Shown: one piece after another, positions 9,513 through 19,029 of the stretch | Position numbering within the stretch: the first letter of the stretch is position 1 | Layout: each line of letters begins with the position of its first letter | From: Halorussus limi | GTDB taxonomy: Archaea; Halobacteriota; Halobacteria; Halobacteriales; Haladaptataceae | Assembly (NCBI RefSeq): GCF_023238205.1 | Contig: NZ_CP096659.1 | Coordinates: forward strand, 62,001 to 126,000 | Reading direction: 5' to 3' | DNA length: 64,000 nt | The notes under the pieces: model-generated | Databases searched by the model: none | What the model was told of the DNA's origin: nothing | What the model saw: the letters and a program-made list of their open reading frames with translations, nothing else | Made by a program: the position numbers and the translations under genes

Positions 9513-10462
9513 CGGTCTTCGACCAGCGCCCGAATCGCGTCGTCGGGGGTCATCCCCTCGCGCTCGGCCCGGAAGTCCACGACGACGCGGTGGCGCAGGA
9601 CCGGCACGGCCATCGCGGTGATGTCCTCGCGGCCGACGTGGGTGCGACCCTCCACCAGCGCGCGGGCCTTCGCGGCCCGGACTAGCGACATGCTGGCGCG
9701 CGGACTCGCGCCGTATTCGAGGTCCTCGGCAGTTCGGGTGTCGCGCACGAGGTCCACCGCGAGATTCCGGAGGTCGTCGGCGATAGGGACCTGATGGGTC
9801 AACTGTTGCATCTGGCGGAGTTCGCGGGTCGAGACCTGCGACTCGACCGAGACCGAGGCGTCCACGTCGCCGGTGTACCGGTCCACGATTTCGCGCTCGG
9901 CCTTGACGTCGGGGTAGTCAACGAGAATCTTCATCAGGAAGCGGTCGGACTGGGCCTCCGGAAGCGGGTAGGTCCCCTCTTGGTCGATGGGGTTCTGGGT
10001 CGCCAGCACGAAGAACGGTTCCGGCAGGTCGTAGGTCTCGTTGCCCGCCGTGACCTGTCCCTCCTCCATCGCTTCGAGCAGGGCCGACTGGGTCTTCGGG
10101 GTCGCGCGGTTTATCTCGTCGGAGAGGACGAGGTTGGCGAACACCGGCCCCTTCTCGAAGGTGAACGTCCTGCCGGTCTCGGTCTCGCGGACCATCTCGG
10201 TGCCGATGACGTCCGAGGGCATCAGGTCGGGCGTGTTCTGGATGCGCGAGAACGACAGGCCCGTGACCTCGGCCAGCGTTCGGACGAGCAGCGTCTTCCC
10301 GAGGCCGGGCGTGCTCTCCAACAGCGCGTTGCCGTCGCAGAGCAGGCAGGCCAGCACCCGGTCTACGACCTGCTCTTGGCCGACGATTCGGCGTCGGACC
10401 TCGGAGCGTATCGCCTGAATGCGGTTCGTCACGTCGTCTATCGCGTTGTTTCGGTCAGTCAT
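9509..10462 (-). CDS. MoxR family AAA ATPase
   Basis: A 317-residue AAA+ ATPase with Walker A STPGLGKT (about 50-57), Walker B VLSDEINRA, sensor 1 ATQNP and the arginine-rich C-terminal lid of MoxR proteins (SPRASMSLVRAAKA). MoxR ATPases are chaperone-like enzymes that work with VWA proteins to mature or insert metal centres or assemble complexes. Here it lies between the DUF58 gene and a membrane-protein gene, overlapping both, which strongly suggests one transcript and one system with the two large VWA membrane proteins upstream. Confidence 0.92.
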   Translation of the reverse strand: MTDRNNAIDDVTNRIQAIRSEVRRRIVGQEQVVDRVLACLLCDGNALLESTPGLGKTLLVRTLAEVTGLSFSRIQNTPDLMPSDVIGTEMVRETETGRTFTFEKGPVFANLVLSDEINRATPKTQSALLEAMEEGQVTAGNETYDLPEPFFVLATQNPIDQEGTYPLPEAQSDRFLMKILVDYPDVKAEREIVDRYTGDVDASVSVESQVSTRELRQMQQLTHQVPIADDLRNLAVDLVRDTRTAEDLEYGASPRASMSLVRAAKARALVEGRTHVGREDITAMAVPVLRHRVVVDFRAEREGMTPDDAIRALVEDR

Positions 10463-11417
10463 CTGTGGAGTTGGCTTCGAGTTCGTGTGCGTATCGCTGA
10501 ACGAGCGCCGCGTCCTCGACGCGTTCGGGCGAGGTGAACCCCGCGCGCTGGGGGTCCACGGCGTCTGCCTCGCCGTCGTCGCCCGACCCGGCGTCGTAGT
10601 TCCACTCGCGTTCGCCCTCGCCGCCGGGACTCGCGTCCACCGCGGCCGAGAGGTTCTCGGACCCGGCGGACACGTCGGTCGGGTCGCCGAGGACTTCCTC
10701 GCCGCTCTGGAGGGCCGCCGACTGGGTGGGGAGCGCGCCGTCGCCGCCGGAACCGCCGGCCCCGGAGTCGGCCGACCCCGACGGACCCGCCACGCCGAGG
10801 TCGAACCCGACGACGGCGGTCTGGACGGTCGCCAGACTCACCGCGACCGCGAGGACGAAAGTGGCCGCGAGTCGAGTCGCGTGCAGGAGGTTCGCGCTGG
10901 AGGTCTCGCGGAGTCGGTCAAGCACGTCGGCGTACAGCGCCCGAGCCATCGGGTTCGACCGGTCGTCGCGAGCGGCGTCGCGGGCGGTCCGGAGCGCCTC
11001 GGCGACCTCGGGGTTGGCCACCTCGAACTGCTCGGCCGGGGGACGACGCGTCCGGAGTCGGAACTCCGCGGCGAACGCGACCCCGCCGACGGCGACGGCG
11101 GCCAGTGTGGCCACGCTGGGCGCTGGCACTCCGAGCGAGTCGAAAGCGGCGGTGGCCACCTCGGTTCCGAGGGCGGGAACCCCGACGACGGTCGCGGCGA
11201 ACCGGACCGCGAGCAGGACGCAGACCGCGTCGAGACTGGCGTAGACGAGCGCGACCTTTCGGCACTCCCGGCGAATCTCGGCGAGCGCCGCCTCGACGTC
11301 GTCGCGCTCGTTCGCAGTGTCCCGGTCGCTCGCGGCGTCGTTCGGTTCGCCAGCGGTGTCGGCCCCTTCGCCAGCGGTCTCGTCGGGGGCGTCGTCGGAC
11401 CGAGGGTCGTCGCTCAT
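10455..11417 (-). CDS. Hypothetical membrane protein of the MoxR operon
   Basis: A 320-residue protein with an acidic N-terminus (about 1-50), two hydrophobic segments (about 53-70 and 75-110), a soluble middle part with a conserved-looking helix (VANPEVAEALRTARDAARDD), a third hydrophobic helix near 185-210 and a disordered Gly/Ser/Glu-rich tail. I recognise no enzymatic motif. It overlaps MoxR by eight bases and the coiled-coil gene by four, so it is probably a structural partner of this membrane system. It looks like a Halobacteria-restricted family. Confidence 0.7.
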   Translation of the reverse strand: MSDDPRSDDAPDETAGEGADTAGEPNDAASDRDTANERDDVEAALAEIRRECRKVALVYASLDAVCVLLAVRFAATVVGVPALGTEVATAAFDSLGVPAPSVATLAAVAVGGVAFAAEFRLRTRRPPAEQFEVANPEVAEALRTARDAARDDRSNPMARALYADVLDRLRETSSANLLHATRLAATFVLAVAVSLATVQTAVVGFDLGVAGPSGSADSGAGGSGGDGALPTQSAALQSGEEVLGDPTDVSAGSENLSAAVDASPGGEGEREWNYDAGSGDDGEADAVDPQRAGFTSPERVEDAALVQRYAHELEANSTDD

Positions 11418-12190
11418 CGGGTCACCTCCGGGGCGACACGAGAGTCCCCGAACCGACCGCGCGAGCGGTGCGCCGCGTGCCGACGCGACGGTGACGCCGA
11501 CGGGGTCGCCACCGTCTCGACCGGCCGACTACGCTGGAGTCGGCCGGGCCGCCGGTAGTCGTTCGACTGGGACTCCAGTTCCTCGATGCGCTGTTGCAGG
11601 CGGTCGATTTCGTTCCGAAGCTCTCGAATCGTCTCGTTCTTCTCGTCGAGCAGACGCTGCTGGCGCCTGACGGTCTCGTTGACCCGTTCGAGCGTCTCGT
11701 TGCGGGCGTCGGCCGTCGATTGGAGGCGCTCGACCGTCTCGTTGAGTCGGTCGGTCCGGTTTTGGGCGGCCTCGAACTGCCGCTTCAGCCTGTCGCGCTG
11801 GTCTTTCAGGTCGGAGACCTTCTGCTTGAGTTTCCTCACCTTACTCCGGGCGCGGTCGAGGCTGTGTTCCGTCGAGTTGAGTTCCCGCAGGGTGTCGTTG
11901 AGGCGCTTTTCGGTCGCGCGCAACTGCTTGGACACGTCTTGGATGTCCGAGAGTCGGGTCTGAAGCGTCCGGTTGACCTTCCGGAGCGACCGGTTCAACT
12001 CGTCGATACGCGCCTGCTTGCGCTCGACCTGCGCCGCCAGTTCGTCGTTTCGCTCGGTCAACTGCTCGTTCTGGCTCCGGAGGTCGTCGACCGACTCCTG
12101 ATAGTAGACGGTCGTCCCGGCCAGTCCGAACGCAGAGAGACCGACGAGCAGCGCCAGCACGACGTTGATGGTGTCGCCGATGTAGCTCAT
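11414..12190 (-). CDS. Membrane-anchored long coiled-coil protein
   Basis: The 258-residue protein has one N-terminal membrane helix (VVLALLVGLSAFGLAGTTV, about 10-28) followed by about 180 residues of nearly continuous heptad coiled coil rich in Glu, Arg, Asp, Leu and Asn (to about 208), then an Arg/Ser-rich tail. No catalytic motif. As the third gene of the MoxR/VWA operon, overlapping both neighbours by four bases, it may act as a spacer or scaffold at the membrane; this is inference from shape and context. Confidence 0.75.
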   Translation of the reverse strand: MSYIGDTINVVLALLVGLSAFGLAGTTVYYQESVDDLRSQNEQLTERNDELAAQVERKQARIDELNRSLRKVNRTLQTRLSDIQDVSKQLRATEKRLNDTLRELNSTEHSLDRARSKVRKLKQKVSDLKDQRDRLKRQFEAAQNRTDRLNETVERLQSTADARNETLERVNETVRRQQRLLDEKNETIRELRNEIDRLQQRIEELESQSNDYRRPGRLQRSRPVETVATPSASPSRRHAAHRSRGRFGDSRVAPEVTR

Positions 12191-14592
12191 GGTATCACTC
12201 CGTTACCGCGATGTCGCCGGAGTCGCCGGGCGCAGACTTCCCCGACCAGCACGACGAGGCCCGCGAGCAGGGCGGCCCAGTCCCACGACCGCCGGACCTC
12301 TCGCTCGCGGGTCGCCTGTCGCCGAATCGCCTCCGCGATTTTTGCGGCTTGGTTCGCCCCGAACGCCCGGCCGCCGGTCCGTTCGACCGAACGCTTCAGG
12401 GCGGGCGAGACCCCGAGCGCGGCGTACTCCGACGGATAGTTGACCGCGTACGCGCTCCCCGGGACCGTCCGATAGCCGGGGTCGGTCGGCGTCGCCTCGG
12501 CCTCGTACCGGCCGGGCGCGACCGCCGAGAACGACAGGTTGGCGCTCTCCGGCGGGTTCTCGCCGGCGTAGACGACGGTCGTGGACTCGCCGACGCGGGT
12601 GTCGGGCGCGGCGACGACGCCGGTCGCCTTCCGCTGGGGGTCGCCGATGGCCCAGTTGACGGTCCGCGAGAGCAGCAGCGAGTCGGGCTTCGACCGGAGT
12701 TCGCCGAGACCCCCGTCCGCGCCGTAGGCCGTGACCGCCGCGACCCGGCCGAGACCGAACCGCCACGAGGTGAGCGCGGGCGCGCCGTCGCCGGTCGCCA
12801 CTAGCAGGTCGGCACCGGGCTTGACGCTCACGTCGTTGACGCCGGGCAGAGTCGCGGTCGGTTCGACCCCGCGGGTGACGAAGTGGCTGTCGTCGACCAC
12901 GACCGCGTGGTCGCCGCTGTAGCGCCGGTTCGCGCCGCCGAACCGGACCCGGAGCCTGCTGGTCTCGTTGGCCAGCAGGAACGTCCCGTCGGTCCGCTCG
13001 GCGATGCCCCGGAGGACGCGCTCGTTCACGCTGCCGACGCCGACGCTGACGACCCGGACGTTCCGGTCGGCGAGTCGGTTCGCCGCCGCGAACGCGGGTT
13101 TCGCGCCGTCGCGGCCGTCGCTCAGGAGGATGACCGTGCCGCCCTCGTCGCCGAGGAGTTTCGACGCGCCGAGCAGCCCCGACCCGATGTCGGTCGTACC
13201 GCCGCTCCGAAGGCTCCGAATCTTGCGCTTGAGCGTCTTGCGGTCGGATTCGAGCGACGAGAGGTCGGCGACCCGGTAGGGACTCCCCGAGAACGCGACG
13301 ATGCCGACCTCGTTGCGGTCGCCCAGTTGCGAGAGGACGTTCAGCGCGAGCGCCTTCTGGATTCGCATCCCTTCGGAGGCGCTCCCCGACACGTCCACGG
13401 CCAGCACGACGCGGGACTTCCGTCCGGACGACCCGCCGACCTCGACCGGGAGGAGCGACGAGAGCCGCGAATCGCCGTAGCCGCCCTTCCCGTAGGCGTG
13501 GTCGCCGCCGACCGTGACGAGACCACCGCCGTCGATGACGTGGTCCTGCAGTGCGCTCACGTTCCCGACGTCGGGCGCGGCCACGTCGTGGACGACGACC
13601 GCGTAGTAGTCGCTCAGGTCGTCGGGAACCGACTTCGCGCGGGTCACGTCGTACAGTTTCCGGAGGTAGTCCTCGAAGGCGTGGTCGCCCCGACTCACGT
13701 AGAGGACGCGAGATCGCTCAACGACCTGCACGGTCTTGCGGTAGGTGTCGTCGACGGCGTAGGCGTCGCCGCCGCCGAGTCGGGCCGTGATGCGGTGGGG
13801 ACCGGTCGAGGAGAAGTTGTGTTCGACGGTGAACGTCCCGTCTTTCGGGACCTGTCTGGAGGCGACTTCCGACCCGTCGACCGAAACCGTCACCGCTCTG
13901 CCCGTCGGCGCGCCCTCGACGCCCGCGACCCGGACGCCGAACTGGTTCTGGACGCCGACGCTGGCCTTCTGCGGGCCGGTGACGACCACGCGAGCGTCCG
14001 AGCGCTCGGTCGTCAAGCGGACCCGATTGACTGTCGCGTTCACCGACCGCGCGAGGTCCGTGGCCTCCGCCAGCGACGTGCCGCCCGTGACCCGGCCGTC
14101 CGAGACCACCAGCAGACTCGCGTTCGGCCGGAGGTTGGCCACGACGCCCTCGCCGACCCGCGACCGGTTTCCGTCGGCGACCGTGACCCGTTCGACCGCG
14201 ACGCCCTCGTCCTCGATTCGGGATTCGAGGTCGTCGGCGACCGGCGAGTAGACGCCCATGCTGGCCGAGTCGTCGACCAGCATCGTGACGGTCGGGTCGC
14301 CCGGCGTGGTCGCCGTCGTGACCGTCGTAGGTCCCGCGGCCGCGACGACGAGGCAGGTCACGACGAGGAGTCGCGTCGCGTACAGCGCGAATCGGGCGCG
14401 CCGACTCGGGGCGCGGTCGGGCGACGTGTCGCCGCGGCCGTCCTCCGTCTCGCCCTCGCTCCCTCGCAGGACCAGCAACCAGAGAACGACCGCGGCGACC
14501 GGCACGCCGACGAGGACGAGCGGTCGGGCGAGCGAGACGGTGGCGTCGGTTCCGGGCAGACCGGTCGAGACTCCGAGCGCGAACAGACTCAT
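12187..14592 (-). CDS. VWA domain-containing membrane protein
   Basis: An 801-residue protein with two N-terminal membrane helices (about 20-45 and 70-90), a degenerate VWA-like segment (MLVDDSASMG), a beta-rich middle (about 170-300), and a full VWA domain around residue 395 with the MIDAS motif DVSGSASEG and later SDGRDG. A C-terminal membrane helix (WAALLAGLVVLVGEV) lies near 780. VWA domains bind partners through a metal ion, and such proteins pair with MoxR ATPases. It overlaps the coiled-coil gene by four bases and the BatA-like gene by one, so the pair is probably translated together. Confidence 0.85.
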   Translation of the reverse strand: MSLFALGVSTGLPGTDATVSLARPLVLVGVPVAAVVLWLLVLRGSEGETEDGRGDTSPDRAPSRRARFALYATRLLVVTCLVVAAAGPTTVTTATTPGDPTVTMLVDDSASMGVYSPVADDLESRIEDEGVAVERVTVADGNRSRVGEGVVANLRPNASLLVVSDGRVTGGTSLAEATDLARSVNATVNRVRLTTERSDARVVVTGPQKASVGVQNQFGVRVAGVEGAPTGRAVTVSVDGSEVASRQVPKDGTFTVEHNFSSTGPHRITARLGGGDAYAVDDTYRKTVQVVERSRVLYVSRGDHAFEDYLRKLYDVTRAKSVPDDLSDYYAVVVHDVAAPDVGNVSALQDHVIDGGGLVTVGGDHAYGKGGYGDSRLSSLLPVEVGGSSGRKSRVVLAVDVSGSASEGMRIQKALALNVLSQLGDRNEVGIVAFSGSPYRVADLSSLESDRKTLKRKIRSLRSGGTTDIGSGLLGASKLLGDEGGTVILLSDGRDGAKPAFAAANRLADRNVRVVSVGVGSVNERVLRGIAERTDGTFLLANETSRLRVRFGGANRRYSGDHAVVVDDSHFVTRGVEPTATLPGVNDVSVKPGADLLVATGDGAPALTSWRFGLGRVAAVTAYGADGGLGELRSKPDSLLLSRTVNWAIGDPQRKATGVVAAPDTRVGESTTVVYAGENPPESANLSFSAVAPGRYEAEATPTDPGYRTVPGSAYAVNYPSEYAALGVSPALKRSVERTGGRAFGANQAAKIAEAIRRQATREREVRRSWDWAALLAGLVVLVGEVCARRLRRHRGNGVIP

Positions 14593-16457
14593 CAGATGTC
14601 ACCTCGGTAGCGCAGGAACGCCAGTTCCGACAGGACGAACAGGACCGCGATGCCCGCGACGAACGGCGTGAGTCGCCGCGGCACCGTCGTCGTCTCGGTG
14701 TCCGCGCTCCGGTCGCTCGCGCCCTCGCCGCCGACGCTCGGCGCGGAGACGTTCGACTCGCTCGCGCTGGCCAGCGACGCGCCGTAGCGGTCGCCCCCGA
14801 CCTCGTAGAATCCGGCCCGTCGGAACGTGAGCACGTTCGTCTCGCGCGTTCCGGCGGGCGTCTCGACGGTCGCGTTCCGCCCGAGCGACCGCGCGGTGCC
14901 GGTCTCGGGGTTCATCGCCGACAGCGACCGACGGCCGGTCAGGTCGTGGACGACGCGCTTCCAGAACACCGGATACCGGTAGTTGTGCGCGAACGACGAC
15001 CCCTCGGACGGGTAGCCGTAGTAGAACACCTCGCCCGCGTCGAACGGAGCGGTCGTCAACAGCGGCGTGCCGTTGGCCGTCCGGAGGTGGGTCTTCCCGG
15101 CCCGGAGGTCGGCCCGCACCGCGGTCTTCGGTGCCGGGAACGTCACGTCCGCGGTGAGACCCGTCGAGTTCGGCTGGCGGACCGCCGGGTCCGAGACGGT
15201 CCCGTTCGGCGCGACCGGGAGGAGGCCGCCGTAGCCGACCCCCGAGAGGTTCGACTGGGCCTGAATCACGACGCCGCCGCCGGCCGCCAGCGTCTCGCGG
15301 GCGACCTGCAGGGTGCCGTCCAGGAGTCGGCCGGGTTCGACCGCGCTGAACACCACGAGGTCGTAGGACCGCGAGACCGACGCGGGCGGGTTCTTCACGG
15401 TGACGCTCGTCCCGCGAATCACTCGCAGAGCGGTTATCAGTCGCCGGTTCGGGTCGTTGGTCACGACCAGCACGTCCATCGTCGGTTCGGACGGGGCCGC
15501 GACCGCGAGTCGGTCGTCGGTCGGGAACGAGTCGCCGGGCGAGAGTCGGAGGGTCCCGCCGCCCGCCGGGACCGGGAGCTGCGCGGTCGCGACCTCGCCG
15601 GGCGCGAGCGTCACCGACTCGGCGGCGTCGCCGAGCGAGACCTTCCGGGTGGCGCTCGCGTCGCCGAAGTTCTTCACGCGGACCGACGCGGTGCCGTCGG
15701 CGAACGAGTAGTCCACGACGCCGACGTTGGCCGACCCGCCGCGGGTGAACTGCCGGAGCGTGACCGCGTACCCTCTGGCGCGGGCCGAGGCGACCGCGCT
15801 CCGCCACTCGCCCGACGCCAAGTCGCTGACCACCACGATGCGGGCGTCGTCGCCCGCCACCGCCGCGGCCCGGTCGATGGCTCCCCGGAGGTCGCCCGGC
15901 GCGTCCGAGACCGAGAGACCGTCGAGCGCGGTCTCGACCGTCGCGGGCGGCGCGCGCCGAGTGACGACCGCGGTCTCCGCGCCAGCGACGACCACGGAGG
16001 TCTCCTCGGTCGCGGCGTCCTTCGCCGCCGAAATCGCCCGGTCGAAGCGAGCGGTGCCGCCGCTCTGGGTCGCCATGCTCGCGGTCGCGTCCACGACCAC
16101 GACGGTCTCGGAGACCGTTCGACTCTCCGAGACCGGGACGTACGGCGCGGCCAGCGAGACGGCGACCGCGAGGACGGCGAGCAACTGAATCGCGAGGAGC
16201 GCGCTCCGCTGGAGGCGGCGGAGCGCGGGGTGTCGACGACTCGTCTTCCGGTCGCCGACGAGGAACTCGACCGCCGGGAACGCGATTCGCTCCGGGTCTG
16301 GCTTGAGGAGGTACAGCAGGACGACGGGAATCGCGGCCGCCAGCGCGGCGAGACCGAGCGGTCGGAGGAACACCGACGAGAGCGATTCGAGTCCGGGGAC
16401 CGTCGAGAGCGGTCCGACTCCGAGGACCGCCGACGGAATCGATTCGACGGAACTCAC
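14592..16457 (-). CDS. BatA-type VWA domain-containing membrane protein
   Basis: First gene of the operon, 621 residues. The N-terminus has the Aerotolerance/BatA layout: a membrane helix, the YLLKPDPERIAFPAVEFL segment, RRHPALRRLQRSALLAIQ, and a second helix. A VWA domain follows with a DATASMATQ metal-site motif (about 125). The middle is beta-rich, the region around 300-500 resembles a glutamine-amidotransferase-like fold often seen in this family (inference), and a C-terminal membrane helix ends the protein. No strong TATA element is obvious in the 240 bases upstream. Confidence 0.83.
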   Translation of the reverse strand: MSSVESIPSAVLGVGPLSTVPGLESLSSVFLRPLGLAALAAAIPVVLLYLLKPDPERIAFPAVEFLVGDRKTSRRHPALRRLQRSALLAIQLLAVLAVAVSLAAPYVPVSESRTVSETVVVVDATASMATQSGGTARFDRAISAAKDAATEETSVVVAGAETAVVTRRAPPATVETALDGLSVSDAPGDLRGAIDRAAAVAGDDARIVVVSDLASGEWRSAVASARARGYAVTLRQFTRGGSANVGVVDYSFADGTASVRVKNFGDASATRKVSLGDAAESVTLAPGEVATAQLPVPAGGGTLRLSPGDSFPTDDRLAVAAPSEPTMDVLVVTNDPNRRLITALRVIRGTSVTVKNPPASVSRSYDLVVFSAVEPGRLLDGTLQVARETLAAGGGVVIQAQSNLSGVGYGGLLPVAPNGTVSDPAVRQPNSTGLTADVTFPAPKTAVRADLRAGKTHLRTANGTPLLTTAPFDAGEVFYYGYPSEGSSFAHNYRYPVFWKRVVHDLTGRRSLSAMNPETGTARSLGRNATVETPAGTRETNVLTFRRAGFYEVGGDRYGASLASASESNVSAPSVGGEGASDRSADTETTTVPRRLTPFVAGIAVLFVLSELAFLRYRGDI

Positions 16458-16697
16458 GGCTACTCGGTCACCTCCGGCGAGCGTCGGGGGTCGCGGTGCG
16501 CGCGCGACGTGCGCGGCGGTCGGCGAACGTCGTGAGTCGTACCAATTCGGGGCATCGTTCGGAGTCGCCCGTCGGCGAAAGCTGTTGGAGGACTAACGGG
16601 CGGTTGCGCGATTGTGTTCGCGGGTCGTGTAAATATCTTATCATCCGCCCGGCGAGAGGTAGCGGGCACAGGCCGCCGCAGTAATCGCGGCGACCCG

Positions 16698-17840
16698 TCA
16701 CGCGCTCTCCTTCGGGTCGAGCACGTCGCGGAGCGCGTCGCCCAGCACGCTGAACGAGACGACGGTGACGGCGAGGAGCGTCACGGCGGACGCCGAGGCC
16801 CACCACGTCGCCGGGAACTCCTTGCTGAGTTCGAGCGCGATGATTTCGCCCCACGACGGCAACAGGAGATTGTTGAGGTCGAGGTAGGCGATGGCCGCCT
16901 CGGTCAGCAGGAAGACGGGAATCTGGCGGCTCATCGCGGTCGCCACGGTCGAGGAGACGTTCGGTAGGATGTGCTTCCGGAGGACGTGCCAGTGGTTCGC
17001 GCCCGCGTTCCGGGCGGCCGTGACGTATCCCTCCCGGCGGCGCTGGAGGACCTCGCTCCGGACCATGCGAGCGGTGCCGCCCCAACTGGTCAACCCGAAC
17101 ACGAGGATTATCAGCAGGAGGCTCTTCTCGAAGACGAAGATGAGGATGACGTAGAGGACGAACGCCGGGAGCGTCTGCTGAACGTCCACGTACCCCATCA
17201 GCAGCGTGTCGGTCCACCCGCCGAGGTAGCCCGCGACCACGCCGACGGTGACGCCGACCGGCACCAGAATCGTCGCCGAGACCAGCGAGACGAGCAGGGC
17301 GACGCGGCTCCCCGAGACGAGGAGCGCGACGACGCTCTTGCCGGTGCTGTTGGTTCCGAGGGGGTATCGGAGCGTGCCCCGGCACCGACCGTCCACGACC
17401 GGACCGAGACACTCGTAGACTCGGCTCGCGTCGACGGCCAAGAACGCCGGCGGTTGGTGGGCGTAGGTGAAGTTCACGTCCGGGGTGACGAACCACGGCC
17501 CGACGGTGCCGACGACGAGGAAGACGAGGAGGTACGCGAGACTGGCGACCGCCAACCGGTTCGTCCGGAGGCGGTTCCAGTAGGTTCGGGTCATCTGCGG
17601 GCGGGCGGCCAGCGGCCAGACGACGAACGTCGCCAGCGAGAGCCACGACAGGGCGAACAGCCAGTCGAGACCGGACGGGTCGAGTTCCAGTGCCAGCAGT
17701 TCCCACTCGCCGAGGACGAACAAATCGACCGCGAAGGCGAGTCCGAGACAGACCACGCCGACGCCGAACGCCGCGAAGCGGTCGCCGACCGACGCCCGAC
17801 CGGACGACAGTCCGTCGTAAACTACGTCGCCGTCAGCCAT
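16698..17840 (-). CDS. ABC transporter permease (DppC/OppC type)
   Basis: A 380-residue integral membrane protein with a BPD-transport inner-membrane domain. It has the EAA loop (YVTAARNAGANHWHVLRKHILPN), an N-terminal helix after RTNRLAVASL typical of OppC proteins, and two extra N-terminal helices. Such permeases import peptides, nickel or glycosides. I chose the ATG at 17840 rather than an in-frame ATG at 17876, because the latter falls inside the likely promoter at 17873-17881. It is divergent from the DppB-type gene at 18010; no ATPase or binding protein is nearby. Confidence 0.85.
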   Translation of the reverse strand: MADGDVVYDGLSSGRASVGDRFAAFGVGVVCLGLAFAVDLFVLGEWELLALELDPSGLDWLFALSWLSLATFVVWPLAARPQMTRTYWNRLRTNRLAVASLAYLLVFLVVGTVGPWFVTPDVNFTYAHQPPAFLAVDASRVYECLGPVVDGRCRGTLRYPLGTNSTGKSVVALLVSGSRVALLVSLVSATILVPVGVTVGVVAGYLGGWTDTLLMGYVDVQQTLPAFVLYVILIFVFEKSLLLIILVFGLTSWGGTARMVRSEVLQRRREGYVTAARNAGANHWHVLRKHILPNVSSTVATAMSRQIPVFLLTEAAIAYLDLNNLLLPSWGEIIALELSKEFPATWWASASAVTLLAVTVVSFSVLGDALRDVLDPKESA

Positions 17841-17872
17841 GGTATCAACGTGCGAACGGTTTCGGACCTCGC

Positions 17873-17984
17873 TCAATAAGTGTTAACATTCTTTCCCTAT
17901 CCCGAGCGAGAGGAGTACCGTTAGCCCGTCTCGGCCGAGAGACGGCGCGAGAGACGTCGACCGCCGGCGACCGCAAGTATTAAT
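17873..17984. promoter_or_regulatory. Divergent promoter region of the permease pair
   Basis: CAATAAGTG at 17873-17881 (read leftward as CACTTATTG) lies about 33 bases before the minus-strand start at 17840. TATTAAT at 17978-17984 lies 25 bases before the plus-strand ATG at 18010. The two permeases therefore appear to share one intergenic control region. Confidence 0.5.
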
Positions 17985-18009
17985 CATTTGTCTTCAGGAT
18001 GATGGAACG

Positions 18010-19002
18010 ATGAGACTGCTCCGGCACGTCACCCGGCGGATGATAATCGCGCTCGTCGCCATCTATCTGGTCATGAGCGTGGCGTTCGTCTTCGTCGCGG
18101 CCACGCCGGACCCGAACCAAGCGCTGGTCGCCCACGCGGTGGCCTCGAAGGGCGGGAGCGCCGAGGAGGTCCGGGCGGCGGTTCGGGCGTATCGGGAAGC
18201 GCGCAACCTCAACGACCCGCTCCTCCAGCGATACGCTCGATGGTTGGTCGACGTCTCGACGTTCGACTGGGGACTGTCGTACAGTTTCGAGCGGCCGGTG
18301 ACCTCCCTGATACTGGAGCGACTGCCCTACACCGCGATGTACGTCGTCCCGGCGCTGTTGCTGTCGCTGGTCAACGGGGTGTTGATAGGACTCTACGCCG
18401 CGTTCAACCGGAAGGGAATCTTCGACCGGGCGTCGAGTCTGGTCGCGTATCTCGGTCTCGGGATGCCGAACTTCTGGCTGGCGGAACTGGTCGCGCTGTT
18501 CTTCGCGGTGAGGGTCGGGTCGTACGGCGTCAGCGTCGGGCAACCCGACTTCTCGGGCGGGGCGTTCTGGTCGGTCGGTCACCTCCGGCAGTTCGTCCTC
18601 CCGTCGCTGGTGCTGGCCACGGGACTGTTCGCCGGGCAACTCCGGTACGCGCGAGCGGAGTCGATGGAGTACGTCAACGCCGAGTTCGTCGCCGCGCTGA
18701 AGGCCAAGGGCGTCTCGCGCCTCTCGGTCGCTCGCCACGTCCTCCGGAACGCGGCGGTCCCCATCATGTCGCTGTTCTTCACCGACATGGTTGCGGTCCT
18801 CGTGGTCAACATCTACGTCATCGAGGAGATATTCGGCATCCAAGGGCTGAGCGCGCTGAGTCTCTACGCCATCGAGGAGCGCGACATGCCGCTCGTCATC
18901 GGGACCACGATGGTCATCGCGTTCGTTGGGGTCGCGGCCAACTTCCTGCAGGACGTGCTGTACGGCGTTCTCGACCCCCGAATCGGCGAGAGAAGCCGAT
19001 AG
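18010..19002 (+). CDS. ABC transporter permease (DppB/OppB type)
   Basis: The 330-residue protein has the OppB/DppB architecture: an N-terminal helix (RRMIIALVAIYLVMSVAFVF), an extracellular loop with NLNDPLLQRYARWL, then five or so helices and the EAA loop (YVNAEFVAALKAKGVSRLSV). It would form the heterodimeric membrane channel with the divergent DppC-type protein at 16698. Substrate cannot be told; ATPases and the solute-binding protein must be encoded elsewhere or are missing. Confidence 0.87.
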   Translation: MRLLRHVTRRMIIALVAIYLVMSVAFVFVAATPDPNQALVAHAVASKGGSAEEVRAAVRAYREARNLNDPLLQRYARWLVDVSTFDWGLSYSFERPVTSLILERLPYTAMYVVPALLLSLVNGVLIGLYAAFNRKGIFDRASSLVAYLGLGMPNFWLAELVALFFAVRVGSYGVSVGQPDFSGGAFWSVGHLRQFVLPSLVLATGLFAGQLRYARAESMEYVNAEFVAALKAKGVSRLSVARHVLRNAAVPIMSLFFTDMVAVLVVNIYVIEEIFGIQGLSALSLYAIEERDMPLVIGTTMVIAFVGVAANFLQDVLYGVLDPRIGERSR

Positions 19003-19029
19003 CGACGCCTGCGGGCCGGTTCGCCGCGC

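Noticed and set aside
12883-14610. A 575-residue plus-strand frame opposite the VWA gene
   Set aside because: Antisense shadow, low-complexity Arg/Asp/Val content, no start context.
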